DNA of 10,313 bases, from contig JAGNTT010000056.1 in NCBI GenBank assembly GCA_017987425.1, forward strand, positions 1 to 10,313, given 5' to 3'. This DNA is from Candidatus Omnitrophota bacterium (lineage in GTDB: Bacteria > Omnitrophota > Gorgyraeia > Zapsychrales > Fredricksoniimonadaceae). The notes beneath the pieces were generated by a model, which was not told the DNA's origin, did no database searches, and worked only from the letters and a program-made list of their open reading frames with translations. Below, one piece after another: positions 1-6,598 of the stretch (positions within the stretch are counted from its first letter, which is position 1; every line of letters begins with the position of its first letter). Both the position numbers and the translations under genes were made by a program.

Positions 1-807
1 TTGATCCGCTATGTCGACATGCCGCGCATGTCTAACGACGATTTGAAGAAGTCTTTTTCCCTTGAGGTCGATAAGTATTTCCCATTTGATCAAAATTCCA
101 TTTATACCGATTGTTCCATTTTAGATCCGAAGAATAAGGACAAAAAAATGGCAGTCCTTATCGCTGCTGTTAAAAAAGAAATGGTGGATGAGCGCATTAA
201 AATTTTAATCGCGGCCGGCCTTGAACCGCAGCAGGTCACAATTAATCCGATCGCGGTGGCAAATGCCTATTTGAGGTTGTCGCGTGGCCTGCCTCAAAAC
301 AGCGACGATAAAAGCAAGAATTGCGCAAAAGCAATTTTGGACATCGGTGACTCGGTCAGTAATCTTATGATTTTAAAAGATGCCGTTCCCCGTTTCACTC
401 GCGATATATTTATAGGCAGTCAGGAAATGACCAAGAGGGTTTCCAATACGTTGGGTTTAAGTCTCGAAGATGCTGAAGGGCTTAAGCGCCATCCGGGGGA
501 TCAGCTGGAAAACATTTACAATATCTGCGAGTCGACGATCGCCAACTGGGTTTCGGAAATCCGTCTTTCGCTGGATTATTTTATTACCGAAAAAAATATT
601 CAGGTCGATGAGCTGTTGCTGACGGGCGGCGGTTCCATGCTTTCGGGGATTGAAACGATGTTTGAAAAGAACTTGGATTTGCGTGTGCGCAAATGGGATA
701 TTTTTGCGGGTGTTAACTTTGCGCCCGGCATTGATAAAGAAGCCATCATCAGGCAGGGACCGCGGCTGGCGGTCGCCGTCGGATTGGCATTGACACAGTA
801 TGATTGA
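1..807 (+). CDS. pilM: PilM, type IV pilus actin-like ATPase (5' end outside the window)
   Basis: This is the C-terminal 268 residues of a PilM-type protein, a cytoplasmic FtsA/actin-like ATPase that binds the N-terminal tail of PilN and forms the inner ring of the type IV pilus machine. Visible family signatures are the stretch MIRYVDMPRMSNDDLKKSF at the left edge, the actin-fold phosphate loop AILDIGDSVSNL near residues 113-124, the following KDAVPRFTRDI segment, and the late LLTGGGSMLSGI loop near residues 208-219. The window's first codon is TTG, but homologues have roughly 80-90 residues before this point, so the reading frame probably enters from upstream and TTG is not taken as the start. 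The stop codon overlaps the pilN start by 8 bases. Family assignment is firm; the missing N-terminus is inferred from usual family length. Confidence 0.92.
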   Translation: MIRYVDMPRMSNDDLKKSFSLEVDKYFPFDQNSIYTDCSILDPKNKDKKMAVLIAAVKKEMVDERIKILIAAGLEPQQVTINPIAVANAYLRLSRGLPQNSDDKSKNCAKAILDIGDSVSNLMILKDAVPRFTRDIFIGSQEMTKRVSNTLGLSLEDAEGLKRHPGDQLENIYNICESTIANWVSEIRLSLDYFITEKNIQVDELLLTGGGSMLSGIETMFEKNLDLRVRKWDIFAGVNFAPGIDKEAIIRQGPRLAVAVGLALTQYD

Positions 808-1387
808 TATAAATCTTATACCAGATCAATTGCGTAAAAGGCGCAGGACCGACTTTTTCTCCGGCGGGGTCTTTAATATTCCCCGAGAGGTATTAGTCGG
901 TATCGGCGGCGGTATCATTGCATTGATGCTTTTAATCGACGGGCTTGTGTTTTTGACCAAGGTCGTCAAGTTTATTGAATACCAGCATGTGAAAAGCACA
1001 TGGCAGGCAATTCTTCCGGATAAAAATGTGACTGACTCCATCAAGCAAAACCTTCAGGAAGTTCAGAAAGAAGTTAAATCCATGAAGGATATCACCGAGG
1101 GGCAGAGCTCATCCTGGTCGCAGAAATTGAATGTCATCAGCGACAGCCTCTCCAAAGGCGTATGGCTGCGTAAAGTCACACTTAACGATAAACAACTGTT
1201 CATCGAAGGTTCGACCGTTTCTCAAGGACAGAGCGAGATTATTAACGTCGGTGCGTTTGTGAGTAACATGAAAAAAGATGTTTCGTTTATGAATGATTTT
1301 GAAAGCATAGAAGTTGATTACATCCAGAGCCGCAAAAGCGAAGGGCTGGAAGTGTCGGACTTCACGATATTGGCAAAGCTTAAATGA
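800..1387 (+). CDS. pilN: PilN, inner-membrane type IV pilus assembly protein
   Basis: The 195-residue product begins with MIDINLIPDQLRKRRR, matching the conserved INLLP-type cytoplasmic peptide by which PilN docks on PilM. One hydrophobic membrane segment follows at about residues 31-53, then a mostly periplasmic region with a helical stretch near residues 75-105 and a small alpha/beta domain, as in the PilN/Fimbrial assembly family. It should pair with PilO in the inner membrane. The ATG lies inside the end of pilM (8-base overlap) and no convincing Shine-Dalgarno precedes it, so translation is probably coupled to pilM. The downstream junction is an ATGA overlap with pilO. Sequence conservation outside the N-terminus is low, so the call rests on the peptide, topology and position. 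Confidence 0.9.
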   Translation: MIDINLIPDQLRKRRRTDFFSGGVFNIPREVLVGIGGGIIALMLLIDGLVFLTKVVKFIEYQHVKSTWQAILPDKNVTDSIKQNLQEVQKEVKSMKDITEGQSSSWSQKLNVISDSLSKGVWLRKVTLNDKQLFIEGSTVSQGQSEIINVGAFVSNMKKDVSFMNDFESIEVDYIQSRKSEGLEVSDFTILAKLK

Positions 1388-2007
1388 GTGCTATAGACCC
1401 TATCATAGACCGGTTGAAAAAACTGGATCCAAAGTACCACTACTTCATATTGGGCGGTGCCTTGCTTCTGGTTTTTCTTTTGAACTATTTTCTTTTACTG
1501 AGACCGTTGCTCGGTTCTTTGAACAAGGTCAACACCCAGATTTCTGAATTGCAGCACAATCTTGCCGATGTGAAAACGGACATCGCGCGTGTGGACCAGA
1601 ACCGCAAACAGCTGGAGAGCATTCGTAATCAGGTCAATGAGGTCAAAGTCAAGATCCGTTCTGCTCAGGAAGTTCCCGGGATTCTGGAGGACATTTCCCG
1701 GATTGCCACGGCGAACGGCATCAAGATCGAGCAGCTTATGCCTTTGAAAGACCAGAAAGTGCTGCTTGCCAAACAAAAGGATGTAGAGTATTATGCCTTG
1801 CCTATTCTTATTCAGGCTCGAAGCGCCTATCACGATCTGGGTCGCTGTCTCGAACAACTGGAACAGGAAAGAATTTTTTACGGTTTGGGAAATATGAGTG
1901 TTGTCGCCAACCCCAAAGACACGATGCGCCATCAGATTCAATTCACCATTAAGGCGGCTATATACGAACCCGCCAAACCGAATACGAAGGACAAAGACAA
2001 AAAATGA
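1384..2007 (+). CDS. pilO: PilO, inner-membrane type IV pilus assembly protein
   Basis: The 207-residue product has a short cytoplasmic N-terminus, a single membrane helix at about residues 20-39, and a coiled-coil-like heptad region at about residues 43-95 (for example NKVNTQISELQHNL). A periplasmic ferredoxin-like domain follows, with the PilO-typical stretch LEDISRIATANGIKIEQL and the later YHDLGRCLEQLEQERIF segment. PilO forms heterodimers with PilN and connects to PilP across the periplasm. The C-terminus is lysine-rich and likely disordered. The start codon shares four bases (ATGA) with the pilN stop and lacks a clear Shine-Dalgarno, so it probably depends on translational coupling. Length is close to the family norm. 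Confidence 0.92.
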   Translation: MSAIDPIIDRLKKLDPKYHYFILGGALLLVFLLNYFLLLRPLLGSLNKVNTQISELQHNLADVKTDIARVDQNRKQLESIRNQVNEVKVKIRSAQEVPGILEDISRIATANGIKIEQLMPLKDQKVLLAKQKDVEYYALPILIQARSAYHDLGRCLEQLEQERIFYGLGNMSVVANPKDTMRHQIQFTIKAAIYEPAKPNTKDKDKK

Positions 2008-2342
2008 GCCGCATGACACTGTCTTTGCTTGCCTTTTTATTCGTACTTCCGACGGCGAGCTACGCATACGATGATCACGGAGCCCGCGATCCTTTTTGGC
2101 CGCTGATTTCGTCAAGCGGCGCCATGATCAGTTACGGCCAGGACATGTCTGTTTCCGATATGATTTTGGAAGGGATTTTATCAAGCGGTGAAGGGACGTA
2201 TACCGCTATCGTCAACGGGTCTATTGTTGAGGTGGGAGATATGGTCGGAGCGTACAAGATCCAACAGATCGAAGCGAAAAAAGTCATTTTATCCAAAGAA
2301 AATGAGACATTTGAGCTGGATTTGAAAAAGGGAGGTGAGTAA
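2004..2342 (+). CDS. pilP: PilP-like periplasmic connector with a single compact domain
   Basis: This small protein (112 residues) has a signal peptide at about residues 1-21, ending in a plausible Ser-Tyr-Ala cleavage site. The RDPFWPL motif at residues 28-34 is typical of PilP and GspC/GspB relatives. A single beta-rich domain follows (about residues 50-110), containing LEGILSSGEGTYTAIVNGSI and VEVGDMVGAYKI, which matches the PilP homology-region fold that contacts the secretin N-domains. Canonical PilP is a longer lipoprotein. Here there is no lipobox cysteine, so the mature protein would be soluble in the periplasm or held by PilN/PilO and PilQ. The start overlaps the pilO stop by four bases. 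A GspC-like role cannot be excluded by sequence, but the flanking pilMNO and secretin favour PilP. Confidence 0.82.
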   Translation: MSRMTLSLLAFLFVLPTASYAYDDHGARDPFWPLISSSGAMISYGQDMSVSDMILEGILSSGEGTYTAIVNGSIVEVGDMVGAYKIQQIEAKKVILSKENETFELDLKKGGE

Positions 2343-3718
2343 TGAACAGGAAAGTAGCCATGTGGGTTGTAGGGATTGGCTTGACTTTCGTGTCTCTGTG
2401 CCCGGCGGTTTATGCGCAGGATGGTGCGGTGATTGACATCCAAACAACGGCGCCCGCAGCGGGTCCAGAAACTCCGGAAATTGCGAAGAAAAACGGCTTG
2501 GTATCCATTGATTTTCGTGATGCGGATATTAAAAATGTGTTGAAGGTTTTGGCATATAACAGCGGGGTCAACATCGTTGCCGGGCCCGAAGTGACGGGTC
2601 TTGTGACCATTCAGCTTAAAGATGTCCCCTGGCAGAAGGCTTTGGACGTTGTTTTATCGACATATGGATATGCTCATGAACGCAAGGGCGATATCATCAG
2701 CGTCACCACAGTTGAGAATTTGAAGAAACGCCGCGAAGACGCGCTTGTTTTGGCTGAACAGGAACCACTAGTGACAGAAACCTTCACGTTGAATTTCGGA
2801 AAGGCCTCCGAAATTATCGGTTCCATTGAAAAGATGAAAACCCCGAGGGGATCTATTAATTTTGATCAGAGAACAAATACCCTTATCGTTACCGACATTC
2901 AGGGAAATTTGGATTTGATGGAAGATGTTGTCAAGGCCTTGGATGCCGTCACTCCGCAGGTCGTCATTGAAGTCAAGGTTGTCGAGACGACCCTCACCAA
3001 TACGGAGAATCTTGGTATCGACTGGACGATTAAAGGAACAGCCCAGGGTGCCAAAAGTCCGACGGTATTTCCGTTTAAGGCAGGAGCTAGTTCGGAATTT
3101 TTAAGCGGTGCGTTCCCTGCGCCATCCGCCACGGACTTTTCCTACGGGACGTTAAATGCGTCCACACTGACCGCGGTTTTGGAGCTATTAAAAACAAGGT
3201 CAAATGTTAATATTTTGTCCAATCCTAAGATTGTTACGTTAGACAATCAGATGGCAAGGATTGTAGTTGGTAGCCAGTATCCTATTCCGACGTACACATA
3301 TAACGAACAGCAGGCTAAATTGCAGGTTTCCGGTTGGCAGTATAAGGACATCGGGATCATTTTTGAGGTGACTCCGCACGTCAACAACGCAGGATTTGTG
3401 ACCATCGATCTTCAGCCGAAGATTACGGCTATCCTTGATTTCGTGACGGTCGAAAACACGCAGCTTCCGCGCTTGAGTACGGAAGAGGCGATGACCAAGG
3501 TCATGATCAAGGACGGCGATACGCTCGTCATTGCCGGGCTTATCAAAGATCAGGTGACAGATACGAAAAAGCGTGTTCCGTTTTTGGGTGACATTCCATT
3601 GCTCGGCGAAGCATTTCGCAAGAGCGAGGTGAAGAAAGAAAAAACGGAATTAATGATTTTTTTGACGCCGCACATCATCACCCCCGAACTTAAAACTGCC
3701 TCCTCCGGTACCAAGTAA
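2342..3718 (+). CDS. pilQ: PilQ-type outer-membrane secretin
   Basis: The 458-residue product would form the gated outer-membrane channel for the pilus. A signal peptide covers about residues 1-25 (cleavage after Val-Tyr-Ala). Next come a secretin/TonB short N-terminal (STN) domain at about 54-124 (starting VSIDFRDADIKNVLKVLAYN), an N1/NolW-type KH-like domain at about 146-200, and the secretin beta-barrel domain from about 206 to 448. The hallmark VPFLGDIPLLG lies at residues 412-422 and is followed by ELMIFLTPHII. It is shorter than many PilQ proteins because there are no AMIN domains before the STN domain. Cys20 does not sit in a proper lipobox. The start is well supported by GGGAGGTGA six bases or so upstream, and the ATG overlaps the pilP stop by one base (TAATG). 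Confidence 0.93.
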   Translation: MNRKVAMWVVGIGLTFVSLCPAVYAQDGAVIDIQTTAPAAGPETPEIAKKNGLVSIDFRDADIKNVLKVLAYNSGVNIVAGPEVTGLVTIQLKDVPWQKALDVVLSTYGYAHERKGDIISVTTVENLKKRREDALVLAEQEPLVTETFTLNFGKASEIIGSIEKMKTPRGSINFDQRTNTLIVTDIQGNLDLMEDVVKALDAVTPQVVIEVKVVETTLTNTENLGIDWTIKGTAQGAKSPTVFPFKAGASSEFLSGAFPAPSATDFSYGTLNASTLTAVLELLKTRSNVNILSNPKIVTLDNQMARIVVGSQYPIPTYTYNEQQAKLQVSGWQYKDIGIIFEVTPHVNNAGFVTIDLQPKITAILDFVTVENTQLPRLSTEEAMTKVMIKDGDTLVIAGLIKDQVTDTKKRVPFLGDIPLLGEAFRKSEVKKEKTELMIFLTPHIITPELKTASSGTK

Positions 3719-3762
3719 TTGGGTTAAGTGAAGTATCAACCGGTAATATGAGGTGGTAAAAA

Positions 3763-5097
3763 GTGGCAAAAGAAATTTTGGTTCACATCGCTGAAGGAGA
3801 GCGTCGTGTGGCGATCCTTCAGGATGGTAAGTTAGATGATTTTTACATTGAAGTCGACCGTCAGCAGTCATTGCTCGGCAATATTTATAAAGGCCGGGTC
3901 GAATCGATCCTTCCTTCAATCAACGGCGCGTTCGTCAATATCGGTCAGGAACGCAACGGATTTTTGTATCTCACCGATGCCGATCATCCCTTTCTAAACG
4001 ATCTTGATGAAATGGAAGAGCCTGCTGTATCAGGGGCCCGCAAGATCATCGATAAAATTTTTGGACGCGCGCCGGCTGCTGCCAAGAAAGAAGAAAAAAA
4101 GCCGCGTAAACCCGAACCGCTGTCTTTAAAACAGGGACAGGAAATTTTGGTTCAGGTTGTCAAAGATCCGTTTGCTGCCAAAGGCGCCCGTCTGACGACG
4201 CACATCACACTAGCCGGACGATTCGTGGTCTACATGCCGGTTGACAAGCACGGAGGCATTTCCAAGAAAATCGACAGTCCCGAGGAACGTCAGCGTCTGC
4301 GCGAGATTCTAAGAGAATGTTCGTTCGTGAAATCGGGCGGCTTTATCGTCCGTACCGCATCGATGGGACAGGGCAAACGCGAAATCACGCGCGATGCGAA
4401 GAGTCTTACAATGCTTTGGGAGAACGTAAAAAAACTTTCCAAGGCGAAGAAGGCTCCGGCGCAGATTTACCGTGAACATGATCTAATCCGCAAGGTCATT
4501 CTCAATCTTTTTAAAGAGGATGTCGACAGGCTCGTCATAGATTCTGAAACGGTTTATCATGAGATCTGCGGATTCGTCGGCCGCTGGATAGGTACGGAAA
4601 TGGTCGGCAAAATCCAGCTTCACAAGGGGCCGGCTTCCATCTTTCAGGAACGTAATGTCTCTCATGAACTCGATAAAATTTACGATCAGAAGGTTTATCT
4701 CAAATCCGGCGCTTATGTCGTCATCGAACCGACTGAAGGGCTTATTGTAGTAGACGTCAACAGCGGGCGTTTTAAAAGCCGCGGGACACCCGAAGAGGCG
4801 GCTTTCCAGGTCAACCTTGAGGCGGCGCCTGAAATCGCGCGTCAGCTTCGCCTGCGTGACCTTGGCGGCATTATCGTCATCGACTTTATCGACATGAACC
4901 GGGAAGACCATAAGCGTAAGGTCCTAAACGCGCTGAAAGAAGCGCTCACCCAGGATCATGCCAAGACTGAAGTCAATCGTATTTCGGCATTGGGGCTGGT
5001 TGAGATGACCCGTGCCCGTACAGGGAACACCGTTGAGTCGCTCAAGTTCCATAAATGCCCTTATTGCGAAGGCCGTGGCAGGGTTAAAATCGATTAA
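3763..5097 (+). CDS. rng: Ribonuclease E/G family endoribonuclease
   Basis: The 444-residue protein is an RNase E/G family endonuclease, which cleaves single-stranded RNA in rRNA maturation and mRNA decay. An S1-type RNA-binding domain starts near residue 39 (NIYKGRVESILPSINGAFV) and is interrupted by a Lys/Glu/Pro-rich loop around 107-120. The 5'-monophosphate sensor stretch FIVRTA carries Arg197 and Thr198. The DNase I-like catalytic core has the two expected metal-binding aspartates, Asp331 (VVDVNSGR) and Asp374 (IVIDFIDM). The zinc-link CPYCEGRG has Cys432 and Cys435. The chain ends nine residues after the second cysteine, so the C-terminal small domain of E. coli RNase G/E is absent. Start is GTG, preceded by GAGGTGG six bases upstream. 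The 44-base gap from pilQ shows no terminator, so it may be read through from the pil operon. Confidence 0.93.
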   Translation: MAKEILVHIAEGERRVAILQDGKLDDFYIEVDRQQSLLGNIYKGRVESILPSINGAFVNIGQERNGFLYLTDADHPFLNDLDEMEEPAVSGARKIIDKIFGRAPAAAKKEEKKPRKPEPLSLKQGQEILVQVVKDPFAAKGARLTTHITLAGRFVVYMPVDKHGGISKKIDSPEERQRLREILRECSFVKSGGFIVRTASMGQGKREITRDAKSLTMLWENVKKLSKAKKAPAQIYREHDLIRKVILNLFKEDVDRLVIDSETVYHEICGFVGRWIGTEMVGKIQLHKGPASIFQERNVSHELDKIYDQKVYLKSGAYVVIEPTEGLIVVDVNSGRFKSRGTPEEAAFQVNLEAAPEIARQLRLRDLGGIIVIDFIDMNREDHKRKVLNALKEALTQDHAKTEVNRISALGLVEMTRARTGNTVESLKFHKCPYCEGRGRVKID

Positions 5098-5126
5098 TTG
5101 TCAATGAGTTAGGTCCAACTTTCCCT

Positions 5127-5154
5127 TTGACATTATTCGATTCATAGGTACAAT
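5127..5154 (+). promoter_or_regulatory. Sigma70-type promoter for rplU
   Basis: A perfect -35 box TTGACA (5127-5132) and a near-consensus -10 box TACAAT (5149-5154) are separated by 16 bases. The predicted transcription start is near 5161. It sits in the only sizeable non-coding gap of the window (5098-5229) and would give rplU strong expression separate from the RNase gene. Prediction only; spacing is one base below the optimum of 17. Confidence 0.75.
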
Positions 5155-5160
5155 AGTCTC

Positions 5161-5229
5161 TCTTTAAGTAGCAGGAAAATATCTAAGGCAGCTCTGAAAG
5201 CAGAGAAGTAATAATGACGGAGGTTGAAC
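5161..5229 (+). promoter_or_regulatory. 5' leader of rplU with a short hairpin and Shine-Dalgarno
   Basis: The predicted untranslated leader is about 70 bases. It contains a small hairpin, CTCTG (5192-5196), loop AAAG, CAGAG (5201-5205), and ends with a strong Shine-Dalgarno GGAGG (5219-5223) six bases before the rplU ATG. Ribosomal-protein leaders often carry autoregulatory structure, but I cannot match this one to a known L21 leader family and the stem is short. Confidence 0.4.
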
Positions 5230-5541
5230 ATGTACGCAGTAGTTAAAGTGGGCAATTCCCAATATCAGGTAAGCCAGGGTGATGTGATCAATGTTCACCG
5301 TCTTGATGTCGAAGCCGGAAAGTCCATCGACCTGGAAGAAGTTGTGTTATTTGTCGACGGAGATGATGTTCGCATCGGTCAGCCGTTTGTAAAAGGCATC
5401 AAGATCGCGGCCAAAGTAGTCGGCGAGAACAAAACGAAAAAAGTTTTGGCTTTTCATTATCGCAAGCGCAAGGACTCATCCCGTCAGCGCGGTCATCGTC
5501 AGACGCTGACAGCTTTGAGTATTACCAATATTTCTGCATAA
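5230..5541 (+). CDS. rplU: 50S ribosomal protein L21
   Basis: The product is 103 residues, the normal L21 length. It begins MYAVVKVGNSQYQVSQGDVI, and the C-terminal half has the basic RNA-binding stretch FHYRKRKDSSRQRGHRQT near residues 77-94, which contacts 23S rRNA in the large subunit. The ATG at 5230 is chosen over an in-frame TTG two codons earlier because GGAGG sits at the right distance from the ATG and L21 proteins start with MYAV-like sequence. It has its own promoter upstream and an intrinsic terminator directly downstream, so it can behave as a single-gene transcription unit. The usual neighbour rpmA (L27) does not follow. Confidence 0.97.
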   Translation: MYAVVKVGNSQYQVSQGDVINVHRLDVEAGKSIDLEEVVLFVDGDDVRIGQPFVKGIKIAAKVVGENKTKKVLAFHYRKRKDSSRQRGHRQTLTALSITNISA

Positions 5542-5563
5542 TTTTTTGTGAAACCTGTTTATA

Positions 5564-5597
5564 GGGTCACACGGTTACAGGTGTGGCCCTTTTTTTT
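5564..5597 (+). terminator. Intrinsic terminator after rplU
   Basis: A nine-base-pair stem is formed by GGGTCACAC (5564-5572) and GTGTGGCCC (5581-5589), with one G-U pair and an eight-base loop (GGTTACAG). Eight T residues follow (5590-5597). This is a textbook Rho-independent terminator in the + direction. It lies 22 bases after the rplU stop and only five bases before the obgE ATG, so obgE needs either read-through or another way of being transcribed. Confidence 0.9.
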
Positions 5598-5602
5598 AAG
5601 AT

Positions 5603-6598
5603 ATGGCATTCGTAGACCAGGCGATCATCAATGTTAAGGCCGGCGACGGAGGCAAGGGATGCGATAGCCATTACCGTGATCTTTGGATGCGTTATCCCCG
5701 CGCCGACGGAGGCAATGGAGGCAATGGAGGCGATGTGGTATTCATCGCGGACCGGGGCCTTCACACGCTTTTAGACTACCGTTTTAACAAGCATTACAAG
5801 GGTGGAAGAGGCGGCCACGGCGGAAGCAAGGGGAAAAAAGGAAAGACCGGCGAAGATGCCATATTGAAGGTGCCGGTCGGAACTGTTCTTTGGGATGCTG
5901 AATTGGATCTTTTGATCCGAGATTTGTCGGAACACGGCCAAAGTCTTGTGGTCGCCAAAGGTGGTCAGGGCGGTCTGGGTAATGCGTATCGTGACGTATC
6001 GACTCCTCCGACCAAGGGCGAAGAGCGTGATATTCGTCTCGAGCTGAAACTCATTGCGGATGTCGGCCTGGTGGGATTTCCCAATGCCGGAAAGTCCACG
6101 CTCATCTCGGGTATTTCTAAAGTCAGATCCAAAATTGCCAATTATCCGTTTACGACCAAGCAGCCCATTTTAGGTATTGTTAAGGGGGAAGGCGAAGAGC
6201 GTGATTTTATCGTTGCGGATCTCCCGGGGCTGATTGAAGGTGCCCATCTGGGCAAAGGTCTGGGTCTTAAATTCCTCAAACATGTCGAGCGTACGAAAGT
6301 CCTCGCCCATATCATCGACATGTCCGGAAGCGAAGATCGTGATCCTTTAGACGATTATAAGCAGATCAACCAGGAACTTAGCGAATACAGCCGGGACCTT
6401 TCGGAAAAAATCAAAGTCGTGGTCGCGAATAAAATGGACCTTCCCGAATCCGCGGCGAATTTAAAAAGATTTAAACGTAAGTTCAAAGAAAAAATTTTTG
6501 CCATTTCCGCCAAGGACCAAACCGGCTTCGACGAATTAGTCGGGCATTTGCGGGAAATCCTATGTCGAGAAAATTCCCAAGACCGATCAAAAGACTAG
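5603..6598 (+). CDS. obgE: Obg GTPase, ribosome assembly (no C-terminal OCT domain)
   Basis: The 331-residue product is an Obg/CgtA GTPase, which binds the 50S subunit during late assembly and links to stress signalling. The glycine-rich Obg domain spans about residues 1-150, starting MAFVDQAIINVKAGDGGKGC and containing GGNGGNGGD at 36-44. The G domain follows: P-loop GFPNAGKS (158-165), switch region YPFTTKQPILG, DLPG (206-209), NKMD (276-279) and SAK (302-304). The protein ends soon after the G5 motif, so it lacks the OCT domain of Bacillus Obg and the acidic tail of E. coli ObgE; both extensions vary among bacteria. The ATG start agrees with the family N-terminus, yet no Shine-Dalgarno precedes it because the terminator T-run occupies that space. 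The end overlaps proB by 37 bases. Confidence 0.96.
   Translation: MAFVDQAIINVKAGDGGKGCDSHYRDLWMRYPRADGGNGGNGGDVVFIADRGLHTLLDYRFNKHYKGGRGGHGGSKGKKGKTGEDAILKVPVGTVLWDAELDLLIRDLSEHGQSLVVAKGGQGGLGNAYRDVSTPPTKGEERDIRLELKLIADVGLVGFPNAGKSTLISGISKVRSKIANYPFTTKQPILGIVKGEGEERDFIVADLPGLIEGAHLGKGLGLKFLKHVERTKVLAHIIDMSGSEDRDPLDDYKQINQELSEYSRDLSEKIKVVVANKMDLPESAANLKRFKRKFKEKIFAISAKDQTGFDELVGHLREILCRENSQDRSKD

Noticed and set aside
1..3. TTG at the left edge as a possible start of pilM
   Set aside because: The conserved N-terminal part of PilM is missing, so the frame most likely continues upstream of the window.
1314..1547. A 77-codon plus-strand frame across the pilN-pilO junction
   Set aside because: It overlaps both genes out of frame and shows no family features.
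1495..2115. A 206-codon open frame on the minus strand opposite pilO and pilP
   Set aside because: It lies antisense to two well-supported genes with family motifs and its translation shows no recognisable domain; it is best explained as a shadow.
3719..3762. Possible terminator or promoter between pilQ and the RNase gene
   Set aside because: No stem with a T-run and no paired -35/-10 boxes are visible; only the Shine-Dalgarno GAGGTGG can be supported.
5224..5229. In-frame TTG two codons before the rplU ATG as an alternative start
   Set aside because: It directly abuts the GGAGG sequence, leaving no spacing, and L21 proteins begin with MYAV-like sequence at the ATG.
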